A stretch of DNA of 64,000 nucleotides from Phenylobacterium soli (GTDB lineage Bacteria > Pseudomonadota > Alphaproteobacteria > Caulobacterales > Caulobacteraceae), in assembly GCF_003254475.1 (NCBI RefSeq), contig NZ_QFYQ01000001.1, positions 1,488,001-1,552,000 on the forward strand, given 5' to 3'. Shown one piece after another: positions 24,031 through 31,789 of the stretch (position 1 is its first letter; each line of letters starts with the position of its first letter). The position numbers and the translations under genes were made by a program. Under the pieces are notes generated by a model. The model was not told the DNA's origin, did no database searches, and saw only the letters and a program-made list of their open reading frames with translations.

Positions 24031-26730
24031 ATGACGGCGGGGGCGCCCTGGAGCGTCAAAGGGATCGACCCGAAGGCCCGTGAGGTCGCGAAGGACCTTG
24101 CCCGCCGTTCCGGAATGACGTTAGGCGAGTGGCTTAACCGTATCATTCTCGAGGACGACGTGCCCGAGGAGGTCGCCTCCCAAGCCGAGATCCAGGACCA
24201 GCCGCGCCGTCCTTACGAAGCCCCGCGAGTGGAGGCGCCCCGCGTGCGCTTCGCGAGCGTGGCGCTCGGCGGCCAGCTGGGCGATCTCTCGGGGCCGATT
24301 TCCTCCGGCCCGGATCTCACCCGCGTCGCCACCGCGCTCGACCGGCTCACCGACCGTATCGAAGCCTCGGAGACGCGCACGGGCTTGGCGATCGCCGGGA
24401 TCGAGCATTCCGTCCGCCAAGCCGTCGCCCGCATCGAGGCCGCCGAGCGGGAGAGCCTGGCGGTCTCCAGCCGTCTCGACGGCATGGCCGAGCGCATCGA
24501 CCAGCAAGGTCTGCGCGAAGTCGCCGGCCCGCGTTCGGCCGAAGCCATCCTCGGTGTCTATGGCGAGGCGCCGGGGCAGTCTTATCCGTCCCAAGCGGGC
24601 CTCGCCGAAGAGGTCGTCGCGCGGCTGTCGGACCGTCTCGCCGAGGCCGAGGGCCGCACCACCGAAGCCCTGGAGGGCCTGCGCGGCGCCCTTGCCGCCC
24701 TCGACCATCGGCTTCGCTCGGTTGAAGGCGGCGCCAGTCTCGACGTCGAGCGCCGGCTCGACGCCCTGGCCGCGGAGCTTGGCCAGCGGGTGGAGGACGC
24801 CCGCGCCGAAGCGGTGGCGCGTCTGCAGGCGACGTCCGCGGGCGGCGTCGAACTCCGCCTCGCCGACATGGCCGAGCATGTGCGCGCCGCCGAGCAGCGC
24901 TCCGCCCAGGCCATCGAGCGCATGGGCAAAGAGGTCCTGTCGCTGGCCGAGGCGCTCAACCGCCGCCTCAACGCCGCCGAGCAGAACAGCGCCGCAGCCG
25001 TCGAACAGGTGGGCGGCGAGATCGCTCGCATCGGGGCGGTGGTCGAGAACCGCCTTTCGCGCACCGAGCAGGCGCAGGCCGACGCTCTGGAGAAGCTCGG
25101 CGCCGAGATCGGCCGTGTCACCGAGCGGCTCACCGATCGCATCGTGCAGTCGGAGCGCCGCACCGCCCAGGCGATCGACGACGTCGGCGAGCAGGTGGCG
25201 CGCGTCACCGAGCGCATGGAGAACCGCCACGAGCGGCTGGCCAATGACCTGGCCGAGCGCCTGCGCGAGAGCGAGAGACGCGCCAGCGAGCGGCTGGAGG
25301 ACGCAAGGTCGGATCTGGAGACCTCGCTCGCCGGCGCCCGGGAGCGGCTGGCCGAGGTCGCCGACGAGGACGCGCCGCCGGTGCATCCCTTCGGGCCGGA
25401 GCTCTTCGCCCGCGCCGAAGCCGCCACGCCCGACATGGCCGAGGACACGGCGCCCTTCGCCGGCGACGCCCTGGCCAGCGTCGGGACCGACGATTTCGCA
25501 CCGCTCGCCGAGCTTCCCGAGGATCTCGACGCCGACCTCGACGAGGACTTCGAGGACCGGGCGGCGGCCGGTGAGGAGCGGCGTCCGCTTTCGACCCGCG
25601 AGGTGATCGAGCAAGCGCGCATCGCCGCGCGGGCGGAAGCGGCGGCGCCTAAGGCGGCCCAGATCATCAGCGACCGCCGCGCGTCCGGCCGGCCCGGCGC
25701 GCGCCGCGTGTTCCGCGGACTCGGTTTCCGCACCAGCGCGCGGCCCCCTTCCACGTGGCAGACCGCCCTGATGCTGGCTGGCGGCGCGGCCTTCCTGAGC
25801 GTCGGCGCGGCCGGTGTCGTGCTGATGGAAGGCCCCGGCGCGGGCGCCCTGCCGCAGGTCGCTTCGATCCCGCTGCCGGGCTCGGCCCCCCGGGCCGCCG
25901 TGGCTTTGGCGCCCCAGCCGCTGGGGCCGACGGCGCCGGCCACCGGCGACGAGGTCGCTCCCGAACTCACGCCCGCCCGGCCGCAGCCGGCGCAGGACTA
26001 TGCCGCCGCCGTGCGAGACATCGAGAGCGGCCAGGCCGGCGGCCTCGCCCGGCTGAAGACGGTGGCCGAGGACGGCTACGCCCCGGCCCAGTTCTATCTG
26101 GCCAAGCTCTACGAGACCGGCGTCTCCGGGGTGGTGAAGAACCCCGCTGAGGCGCGGCGCTGGACCGAGCGGGCCGCCGAAGGCGGTGACCGGTCGGCCA
26201 TGCACAACCTGGCGCTCTACTATTTCCGGGGGGAGGGCGGATCGCAGGACCTGGCGGCCGCCGCCCGCTGGTTCCGCAAGGCCGCCGAGGCGGGCGTGGT
26301 CGACAGCCAGTACAACCTCGGCCTGCTCTACCAGTCCGGCTCCGGCGTCGAGCGCGACCTGGCGGAAGCCTACAAGTGGTTCGCCATCGCCGCCGATGGC
26401 GGCGACGCCGAGGCCCGGGCCAACGCGGTGGATTTGGAGGCCAAGCTCCCGGCGAGCCAACTCGCCGCCGCGGAGCGCGCGGCCGACGCCTACAAGCCCG
26501 TCGCCCGTAGGCCGGAGATCGCGCCCCAGGCCAAGGCTTCGCACGGCGCGACCCTGACCATGGCCCAGCGCATCCTCGGCAAACTCGGCTACTACCATGG
26601 CGCGGCCACCGGGGCGCCGTCGCGCGAGTTCAAGGTCGCGGTCGAGAACTTCCAGCGCGACCACGACCTGCCGGCCACTGGCGCGCTCGACCCGAGCACG
26701 GTCTCGCAGCTCTCGGTCTTCACCCGCTGA
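24031..26730 (+). CDS. podJ: Polarity / localization factor PodJ
   Basis: An 899-residue membrane-anchored scaffold that in Caulobacter marks the new pole and organises stalk, pili and division-fate proteins. The start MTAGAPWSVKGIDPKAREVA followed by KDLARRSGMTLGEWLN matches PodJ. A long coiled-coil region (about residues 90-460) with many repeated Glu/Arg heptads follows, then a Pro/Glu-rich linker, one transmembrane helix (TALMLAGGAAFLSVGAAGVVL, about 579-599), several Sel1 repeats and a C-terminal peptidoglycan-binding domain (LTMAQRILGKLGYYHG...ENFQRDHDLPATG). Caulobacter PodJ is ~974 residues, so the core is complete. It supports a Caulobacterales origin. Confidence 0.9.
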   Translation: MTAGAPWSVKGIDPKAREVAKDLARRSGMTLGEWLNRIILEDDVPEEVASQAEIQDQPRRPYEAPRVEAPRVRFASVALGGQLGDLSGPISSGPDLTRVATALDRLTDRIEASETRTGLAIAGIEHSVRQAVARIEAAERESLAVSSRLDGMAERIDQQGLREVAGPRSAEAILGVYGEAPGQSYPSQAGLAEEVVARLSDRLAEAEGRTTEALEGLRGALAALDHRLRSVEGGASLDVERRLDALAAELGQRVEDARAEAVARLQATSAGGVELRLADMAEHVRAAEQRSAQAIERMGKEVLSLAEALNRRLNAAEQNSAAAVEQVGGEIARIGAVVENRLSRTEQAQADALEKLGAEIGRVTERLTDRIVQSERRTAQAIDDVGEQVARVTERMENRHERLANDLAERLRESERRASERLEDARSDLETSLAGARERLAEVADEDAPPVHPFGPELFARAEAATPDMAEDTAPFAGDALASVGTDDFAPLAELPEDLDADLDEDFEDRAAAGEERRPLSTREVIEQARIAARAEAAAPKAAQIISDRRASGRPGARRVFRGLGFRTSARPPSTWQTALMLAGGAAFLSVGAAGVVLMEGPGAGALPQVASIPLPGSAPRAAVALAPQPLGPTAPATGDEVAPELTPARPQPAQDYAAAVRDIESGQAGGLARLKTVAEDGYAPAQFYLAKLYETGVSGVVKNPAEARRWTERAAEGGDRSAMHNLALYYFRGEGGSQDLAAAARWFRKAAEAGVVDSQYNLGLLYQSGSGVERDLAEAYKWFAIAADGGDAEARANAVDLEAKLPASQLAAAERAADAYKPVARRPEIAPQAKASHGATLTMAQRILGKLGYYHGAATGAPSREFKVAVENFQRDHDLPATGALDPSTVSQLSVFTR

Positions 26731-26833
26731 TTTTGCGGCCTCTTTACCTCCACGGCCTTCGCGGCCATGGTCCATGCGTTGGGCAGCGACACGCATCGCG
26801 CTGACGGCCGGTTGGGCGGCCCAGGGGGACGGA

Positions 26834-27307
26834 ATGCTGATGGACGAGGCACGCATCGTCTCGCGCGACGAGGCGCCGCCGTTTGCGCTCTGGGCCATCG
26901 CGGTCCTGGCGCTGTCGCCTTTCCCAGCATCCGCCATCGCCTATGGCTACGGCCCGCCAGACATCGCCCGGCCGGCGCTTACCCTGATCATGACGTGGAC
27001 GGCGGTCGTCCTGTCGTTCCTGGGCGGGGTGCGCTGGGGCATGGAGACCCTGCTGCCGCAGCCGCGCTGGTATCGCCAGGTGATCTCGGTCCTATCGGCG
27101 CTCGCCGCCTGGCTGCTGCTGCTGGCGCGTCACCGGTTCCCGGACACCTGGATCCTCACCGGCGCCATCGCCGCCTTCCTGCTCCAGTGGCTGTTCGACC
27201 ATCAGGGGCCCGACGTGCCGGCGCGCTATCCCAAGCTCTCCACCGCGATCACCGCCGCGGCCTGCGTCTCCCTGGCGGTCTGCCTCGACCAGGCGCTCCG
27301 CGCCTAG
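26834..27307 (+). CDS. DUF3429-family membrane protein (157 aa)
   Basis: Start at ATG 26834 with GGGGGA upstream. It has about five hydrophobic helices, including LTLIMTWTAVVLSFLGGVRWGME, the recognisable DUF3429 segment. A polytopic inner-membrane protein without known function. Its stop overlaps the stop of the convergent NUDIX gene by four bases. Confidence 0.65.
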   Translation: MLMDEARIVSRDEAPPFALWAIAVLALSPFPASAIAYGYGPPDIARPALTLIMTWTAVVLSFLGGVRWGMETLLPQPRWYRQVISVLSALAAWLLLLARHRFPDTWILTGAIAAFLLQWLFDHQGPDVPARYPKLSTAITAAACVSLAVCLDQALRA

Positions 27308-27693
27308 CGCCCGGCGAGGGCCTTCTTCGTCGCCGTCACCGCCTGGGCGACGGGCGAAGGCAGGTCGTCGAGGGCGAACCAGCCGAACTCGGCGTGCTTC
27401 TCCGGCTCCAGGATCTTCGGCTCGCCGTCGAAGTCCTCAGCCAGGAAGGTGGGGGCGACCCAGTGCTGGTCGTCGGCCATGTGGTCCACCACGCAAAGAA
27501 GACTGAGCGCCTTCAGCTCGATGCCCAGTTCCTCGGCGATCTCGCGCCGCGCCGTGGCCTCCACCGTCTCGAAGGGATCGACCTTGCCCCCGGGCAGGCT
27601 CCAGAAGCCGGCCTCCGGCGGCTTGAGCCGGCGGATCAGCAGCAGCTTGCCGTCGCGCAGGATGGCCGCGCCGACACCGACCTTGGGCCACAT
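27304..27693 (-). CDS. NUDIX hydrolase (129 aa)
   Basis: Contains the full Nudix box GGKVDPFETVEATARREIAEELGI (G-x5-E-x7-REUxEExGU), so it should cleave nucleoside-diphosphate-linked substrates with Mg2+. The substrate is unknown; MutT-like housecleaning is usual for proteins this small. The start at ATG 27693 has GGAGGAGG 8 bases upstream. A convergent gene overlaps its end. Confidence 0.8.
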   Translation of the reverse strand: MWPKVGVGAAILRDGKLLLIRRLKPPEAGFWSLPGGKVDPFETVEATARREIAEELGIELKALSLLCVVDHMADDQHWVAPTFLAEDFDGEPKILEPEKHAEFGWFALDDLPSPVAQAVTATKKALAGR

Positions 27694-27821
27694 CGTCCGT
27701 TCCTCCTCCGGCGAATCCACAGCCGATCATAGGGCCGGAGACGAAAGGCCGCGCCTCGGTGGTTGGCCTTGGCCGGGACTCGGCCTTAGCCTCCGGCTGC
27801 GCTGGGGCGCCACGGAGGAAC

Positions 27822-28421
27822 ATGAAGATGTCGCTCGCCAAGAGCCTTCAGAAGGGGCTGCTCGTCGCGGCCGCCGCGATGCTGGTCGCAACGCCCGTTC
27901 TCGCTCAGGAGCCTGCGCCGGCCTCCCAACCTGCCGCGGCGCCCGTCGCAGCCGCAGCCCCGGCCGCGCCCACGCCGGCCTACGGCGAGGCGCAGATGCG
28001 ATCCTTCGCCCGCGCCACCGTCGATCTTCAGCTCGTCGATCCGCGCGACGTCTCCGGCCAGGCCCGCGCCATCGAGGCCGCGGGCATGAGCGTCGAACAG
28101 TACAACCAGATGGGCGACGCCATGCGCGGGGACCCGCAGCTCGCCGCCCGCCTCAACCCCTATCTCGCCAACGCCCGCGCCGAGCGGCCGGCGATCCCGG
28201 GCTATACGCCCAACGCGTATGCGCGCTCCTATTCCTCGAGCTACCGCCCGGCGGTCCATCACACCTCGAGCCGGGCCTCGAAGAGCCATGCACGCAAGGG
28301 CAAGGCGAGCCGCGCCTCGCGCCGCGGCCACAAGGCCGCGTCCAGCCGCCATGCCAGGTCGACGAGCCACAAGAAGACCACGGCGCATCACTCCACGACG
28401 CACCGCAAGCGCCATCGATGA
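27822..28421 (+). CDS. Exported DUF4168-like protein with basic tail
   Basis: A 199-residue protein. Signal peptide (SLAKSLQKGLLVAAAAMLVATPVLAQ), then a Pro/Ala linker, a DUF4168-type domain (MRSFARATVDLQ...QYNQMGDAMRGDPQLAARLN) and a C-terminal ~50-residue tail made of Lys/Arg/His/Ser repeats. The start ATG has GGAGGA two bases upstream. It is likely periplasmic. The tail could bind acidic polymers such as nucleic acids or cell-wall glycans, an inference only. Confidence 0.65.
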   Translation: MKMSLAKSLQKGLLVAAAAMLVATPVLAQEPAPASQPAAAPVAAAAPAAPTPAYGEAQMRSFARATVDLQLVDPRDVSGQARAIEAAGMSVEQYNQMGDAMRGDPQLAARLNPYLANARAERPAIPGYTPNAYARSYSSSYRPAVHHTSSRASKSHARKGKASRASRRGHKAASSRHARSTSHKKTTAHHSTTHRKRHR

Positions 28422-28427
28422 CGGGCG

Positions 28428-29579
28428 CTAGAAGCCCCGGGCGTCGAGCCAGTCGCCGACCGCGGTCGTCGCCTTGGGCAGCAGGTCCGGCCGGTCTGCG
28501 TAATAGTGGTCGGCGCCCTCGATCTGGACGATCGACTTGTCCTTGGAGCCCACGGCGTCGAACAGGCGCTGGGCGTGGCTCGGCGTGCAGGCGAGGTCTG
28601 CGGTGTTGTTGATCACCAGCACCGGGCAGGAGATGCGGGCGGCGTTCTTCTCGCCGTTCGCCCGGCTTTCGTCGTAGCTCCACTGCGAGAGCCATGAGCG
28701 CAGGGTGGTGAAGCGGCCCAGGCCCACCGGCCCGTCGTTCACGATCTTCGGATCGCCCAGGTAGCAGGTGTAGGGCTTGCGGTCGGACGGATCCTGGCTG
28801 GGATCGGTCCAGCGGACGTCGGCCATGGTGCCCTGGACCACGAAGCAGCGCTCCGCGTCGGGCTCTCCCTGGGCCTTGAGCTGCGCCAGCTGATCCTTCG
28901 CCCACGCGGTGATCCGGCGGTTGCGGGCGATCTGGCCGGCGCGGAAGCGGGCGACGAACTCGGCCGAATAGGGCGGTTTGTCGGGGCAGGCGGGGTCGTA
29001 GATGTTGAGCGAGGGGTCGCGCTCGAAGGGCCGGCTCTCGTCGAGGATCGAGGGGTCCATCCATTCGGTCATGGTCACCGAGCGGCTGATATGGGCCGCC
29101 AGCAGCAGGACGCCGTCGGCCGGCTGCAGGCCCGCGCCGACCAGGTCGACCTCATCTCCCGCCGGGGTGTGGGTGATGGTCGGGCGCTCCGCCTGGTCCT
29201 GGTAGAACATCGACAGCGAGCCGCCGCCGGACCAGCCGCCGAGCACCACCTTCTCGTAGCCGAAGCGCTGCTTCAGGTCGGCGATGCAGGCGCCCAGGTC
29301 GAGGACGCACTTCTCCATGATCAGGGCGGTGTCGTTCCCGCGGTAGCGGGGGTTGCAGTAGATGACGTGGCGCCCGGCGCGTGCGAGGGCGGTGACCAGC
29401 GGCAGGAACGCGCCACCTCCCACCGGATGGCTGAACAGGATCACGGTCTTCGATTCGCCCGTGTCCGGGCGCACGCGCATGCACTCGACGAACACCTGAC
29501 CGGTCGGGCCGCCATAGACCTCCTTCAGCTTGCTGGTGTCCTTGTGGACGAAGCCGTAGGCCTCCCGAACCACCGCCAT
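28428..29579 (-). CDS. Alpha/beta hydrolase (383 aa)
   Basis: Soluble alpha/beta-hydrolase with nucleophile motif GGWSGGGS (serine 117) and a late histidine in EGADHYYADRP. The segment SHPVGGGAFLPLVTAL and PVLVINNTADLACTP give the strand-loop pattern of the fold. It is read divergently from a TetR-type regulator and faces a palindromic operator region (29633-29663). A VOC dioxygenase-like protein follows the regulator, so a small catabolic cluster for an aromatic or ester compound is likely. Confidence 0.7.
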   Translation of the reverse strand: MAVVREAYGFVHKDTSKLKEVYGGPTGQVFVECMRVRPDTGESKTVILFSHPVGGGAFLPLVTALARAGRHVIYCNPRYRGNDTALIMEKCVLDLGACIADLKQRFGYEKVVLGGWSGGGSLSMFYQDQAERPTITHTPAGDEVDLVGAGLQPADGVLLLAAHISRSVTMTEWMDPSILDESRPFERDPSLNIYDPACPDKPPYSAEFVARFRAGQIARNRRITAWAKDQLAQLKAQGEPDAERCFVVQGTMADVRWTDPSQDPSDRKPYTCYLGDPKIVNDGPVGLGRFTTLRSWLSQWSYDESRANGEKNAARISCPVLVINNTADLACTPSHAQRLFDAVGSKDKSIVQIEGADHYYADRPDLLPKATTAVGDWLDARGF

Positions 29580-29632
29580 CCCGATCTCCCTTGGATTTTC
29601 CGCGTGTGCCGCCGGCGGCTTGTCGCGCCCCC

Positions 29633-29663
29633 GATTTCTGACTATGAAATCAGGAAATCTGAT
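29633..29663. promoter_or_regulatory. Palindromic operator between hydrolase and tetR genes
   Basis: Two overlapping perfect inverted repeats: GATTTC-N7-GAAATC (29633-29651) and ATCAG-GAAAT-CTGAT (29649-29663). They lie in the 100-bp divergent gap and cover an alternative tetR ATG at 29644. The position is expected for an autorepressing TetR-family operator. Confidence 0.55.
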
Positions 29664-29679
29664 CGGAGAGTCAATCTCG

Positions 29680-30345
29680 ATGACGATCCATGCCATTCCG
29701 GCCGCGACCGCCAAGGGTGGCGCCACAGCCGCGCGGATCCGTCAGGTGGCGCTGGACCAGTTTTCCCGGCTCGGCTTCGAGCGGGTCACGATGGGCGGCA
29801 TCGCTCAGGCGGCGAAGGTCTCCCAGCCCACGCTGCACTACCACTTTCAGGATAAGTCGTCGCTCTGGCGCAGCGCCATGCTCGAGCTCGGCGCAGTGAT
29901 CGCCGAGGAAGAGCGGGCCATGTCGGCCGCGCGCGATGCGCCGGCCATCGTCCAGCTGCGCATGGCCATGCGCATGTTCCTGCAGATCAGCTGGAAGCAC
30001 CCCGCGCTGGGGCGGATCGTGATGCTCGAAGGCATGGCCGGCGGCGAGCGGCTGGAGTGGCTTGATCAGCACCTGATCGGCCCGCGCAACCGCCGCCTCG
30101 TCGCCGTCGCCCGGGAGGCGATCGCCGCCGGCGACCTCAAAGCCCATCCCCCCGAACAGCTCGTCATCACCCTGCACACAGGGGCCGTGGGTGTGATCAA
30201 CCTCGCCCCGCTGATGCGCACCAGCTTCGGGCTCGATCCCGAGACCGCCGCGGCCCGCGCCGCTCACGACGAAATGGTTCTGGACGCCCTCTTCGGAGGC
30301 TTCCTCACCGAGAAGGGCAGAGCCGCCCTGGAGACCCAGTCATGA
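29680..30345 (+). CDS. TetR/AcrR-family transcriptional regulator
   Basis: A 221-residue regulator. An N-terminal TetR helix-turn-helix is clear (ARIRQVALDQFSRLGFERVT, then GGIAQAAKVSQPTLHYHFQDKSSL). A C-terminal helical ligand-binding domain follows. The ATG at 29680 was chosen because an in-frame ATG at 29644 sits inside the operator palindrome. Its last bases overlap the VOC gene as ATGA, so both are translated from one mRNA. It probably controls both itself and the divergent hydrolase. Confidence 0.8.
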   Translation: MTIHAIPAATAKGGATAARIRQVALDQFSRLGFERVTMGGIAQAAKVSQPTLHYHFQDKSSLWRSAMLELGAVIAEEERAMSAARDAPAIVQLRMAMRMFLQISWKHPALGRIVMLEGMAGGERLEWLDQHLIGPRNRRLVAVAREAIAAGDLKAHPPEQLVITLHTGAVGVINLAPLMRTSFGLDPETAAARAAHDEMVLDALFGGFLTEKGRAALETQS

Positions 30346-31034
30346 CCCAGCAACAGCCGAACGGCATCCACCACCTTGCCATCATGGCGGCCGACATCAA
30401 GAAGCACATCGAGTTCTTCTCGCAGGTCATGGGCTGCCCGCTCGTGGCGCTCTTCGACATGCATGGGGTGCCCGGCGGCCTGCACGCCTTTCTCAAGCTG
30501 AACGACCACTCCTATTTCTCGATCGTCCAGCTGCCGGACGTCGACAAGATCCCGATCGAGATCGGCAAGACCCACTCCGGCTCCGGCGCCCTGCCCAGCG
30601 CCGCCGGCACGCTGCAGCACCTGGCGTTCGGCGTGGAGAGCGAAGCGGCGCTGCTCGCCATGCGCGACCGGATCCGCAGCCACGGCGTCAACGTGATCGG
30701 GCCGCTCGACCACGGCATGTGCAAGTCGATCTACTTCGCCGGCCCGGACCAGATGACGCTGGAGGTCGCCACCTCGCAGGAGGCGGTGGACCCGAAGATG
30801 TGGATCGACCCGACGACCCTGGCCAAGGCGGGCATCTCGGCCGATGAGGCCGCCCGCTACAAGGCGCCGGCCGCCTACGCCGGTCCCTCGCCCGTGCCGC
30901 AGCCGGCGTACGATCCCGCCAAGCCGCACATGGTCTACCCGAAGGAGGTCTATGAGCGGATCCTCCAGACCCCCGACGAAGTCATCACCCAGACCGGCTC
31001 CTACAGCGCCCCGCCGGTCGGCGAGCCCGCCTGA
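30342..31034 (+). CDS. VOC-family dioxygenase/glyoxalase-like protein
   Basis: A 230-residue protein with a vicinal-oxygen-chelate fold. Candidate metal ligands are His in GIHHLAI near residue 11, His in LQHLAF near 93 and Glu in TLEVA near 144, the usual His/His/Glu set. A ~70-residue Pro-rich C-terminal extension is unusual. It starts within the tetR stop (ATGA). Role likely in ring cleavage or thiol-dependent detoxification; substrate unknown. Confidence 0.7.
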   Translation: MTQQQPNGIHHLAIMAADIKKHIEFFSQVMGCPLVALFDMHGVPGGLHAFLKLNDHSYFSIVQLPDVDKIPIEIGKTHSGSGALPSAAGTLQHLAFGVESEAALLAMRDRIRSHGVNVIGPLDHGMCKSIYFAGPDQMTLEVATSQEAVDPKMWIDPTTLAKAGISADEAARYKAPAAYAGPSPVPQPAYDPAKPHMVYPKEVYERILQTPDEVITQTGSYSAPPVGEPA

Positions 31035-31066
31035 CACGGCGTGCCTGCGACGGGCGGGGTTCTGGT

Positions 31067-31789
31067 CTAGTCGGGACTTAGGGACTTCCAGCCGATGGCG
31101 TGCACGCGCCCGCGGCCCAGGGCGCCGGCGATCGGCGGCCGTGCGAAGAGGCCGGCGAAAGCCGCGTCGCGCACGTTCAGCCCCCCGGCATAGGCGCCGA
31201 AGGCGGGCAGGACGACCCGTTGACCGTCAGTGACGAAGCAGCGCCGCCGCACGGAGCCGCGCGCACCGCGCACTTTGGCGGCTGGATGCAGGTGGCCGGC
31301 CGCCTCGGCCCGTTGCGGTCCTTCTCCCGGCTCGTGGCGAAGGGTGAGGCCGGCGACGACGATCTCGTCCACGATCTGGCCGGGAAGCGCCTGAGGTCCG
31401 TCGGCGTCGTGGTTACCGACCACCCAGATCAGCTCTCGTCCCTTGGCAAGGCCTGTCAGACTCGCGGCGTCTCTGGCCGCAAGCCGGTCCTCCGAGCGCC
31501 GGTCGTGGAAGGTGTCGCCCAGGAGGATCACCCGGGCCGGCGCCAGCTCCGCCACCTCGGCCCCGAGCCGCGCCAAGGTCTCGGCGGTGTCGTAGGGCGG
31601 CAGCATCTGGCCGCGGGCGGCGTAGGACGACCCCTTCTCCAGGTGCAGATCAGCGACCACCAGCGTCTGCTCGACCGCGAGCCACATGGCCCCCGAAGCG
31701 CGCAGCGTCGCTTCCGCCCCGCCGACCGCCACCTTCAGCGAGCCGCAGGGCGCGACGGCGAAATCGTAGACGAAGGCGGCTTCGCTCAC
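31067..31789 (-). CDS. pdeM: Ligase-associated DNA-damage-response endonuclease PdeM (metallophosphoesterase)
   Basis: A 240-residue calcineurin-type phosphoesterase with motifs VVADLHLEKG, LLGDTFHD, VVGNHD and GHLHPAA, which hold the two metal ions. It starts with GTG in the overlap with the stop of the upstream helicase (GTGA). In many bacteria pdeM is part of a four-gene set with an Lhr-type helicase, an exonuclease and an ATP-dependent ligase; here only the helicase and PdeM are present. Confidence 0.82.
   Translation of the reverse strand: MSEAAFVYDFAVAPCGSLKVAVGGAEATLRASGAMWLAVEQTLVVADLHLEKGSSYAARGQMLPPYDTAETLARLGAEVAELAPARVILLGDTFHDRRSEDRLAARDAASLTGLAKGRELIWVVGNHDADGPQALPGQIVDEIVVAGLTLRHEPGEGPQRAEAAGHLHPAAKVRGARGSVRRRCFVTDGQRVVLPAFGAYAGGLNVRDAAFAGLFARPPIAGALGRGRVHAIGWKSLSPD

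Noticed and set aside
24121..26937. 938-codon minus-strand frame opposite podJ
   Set aside because: Antisense shadow produced by high GC. No fold or motif, while the plus-strand frame matches PodJ along its whole length.
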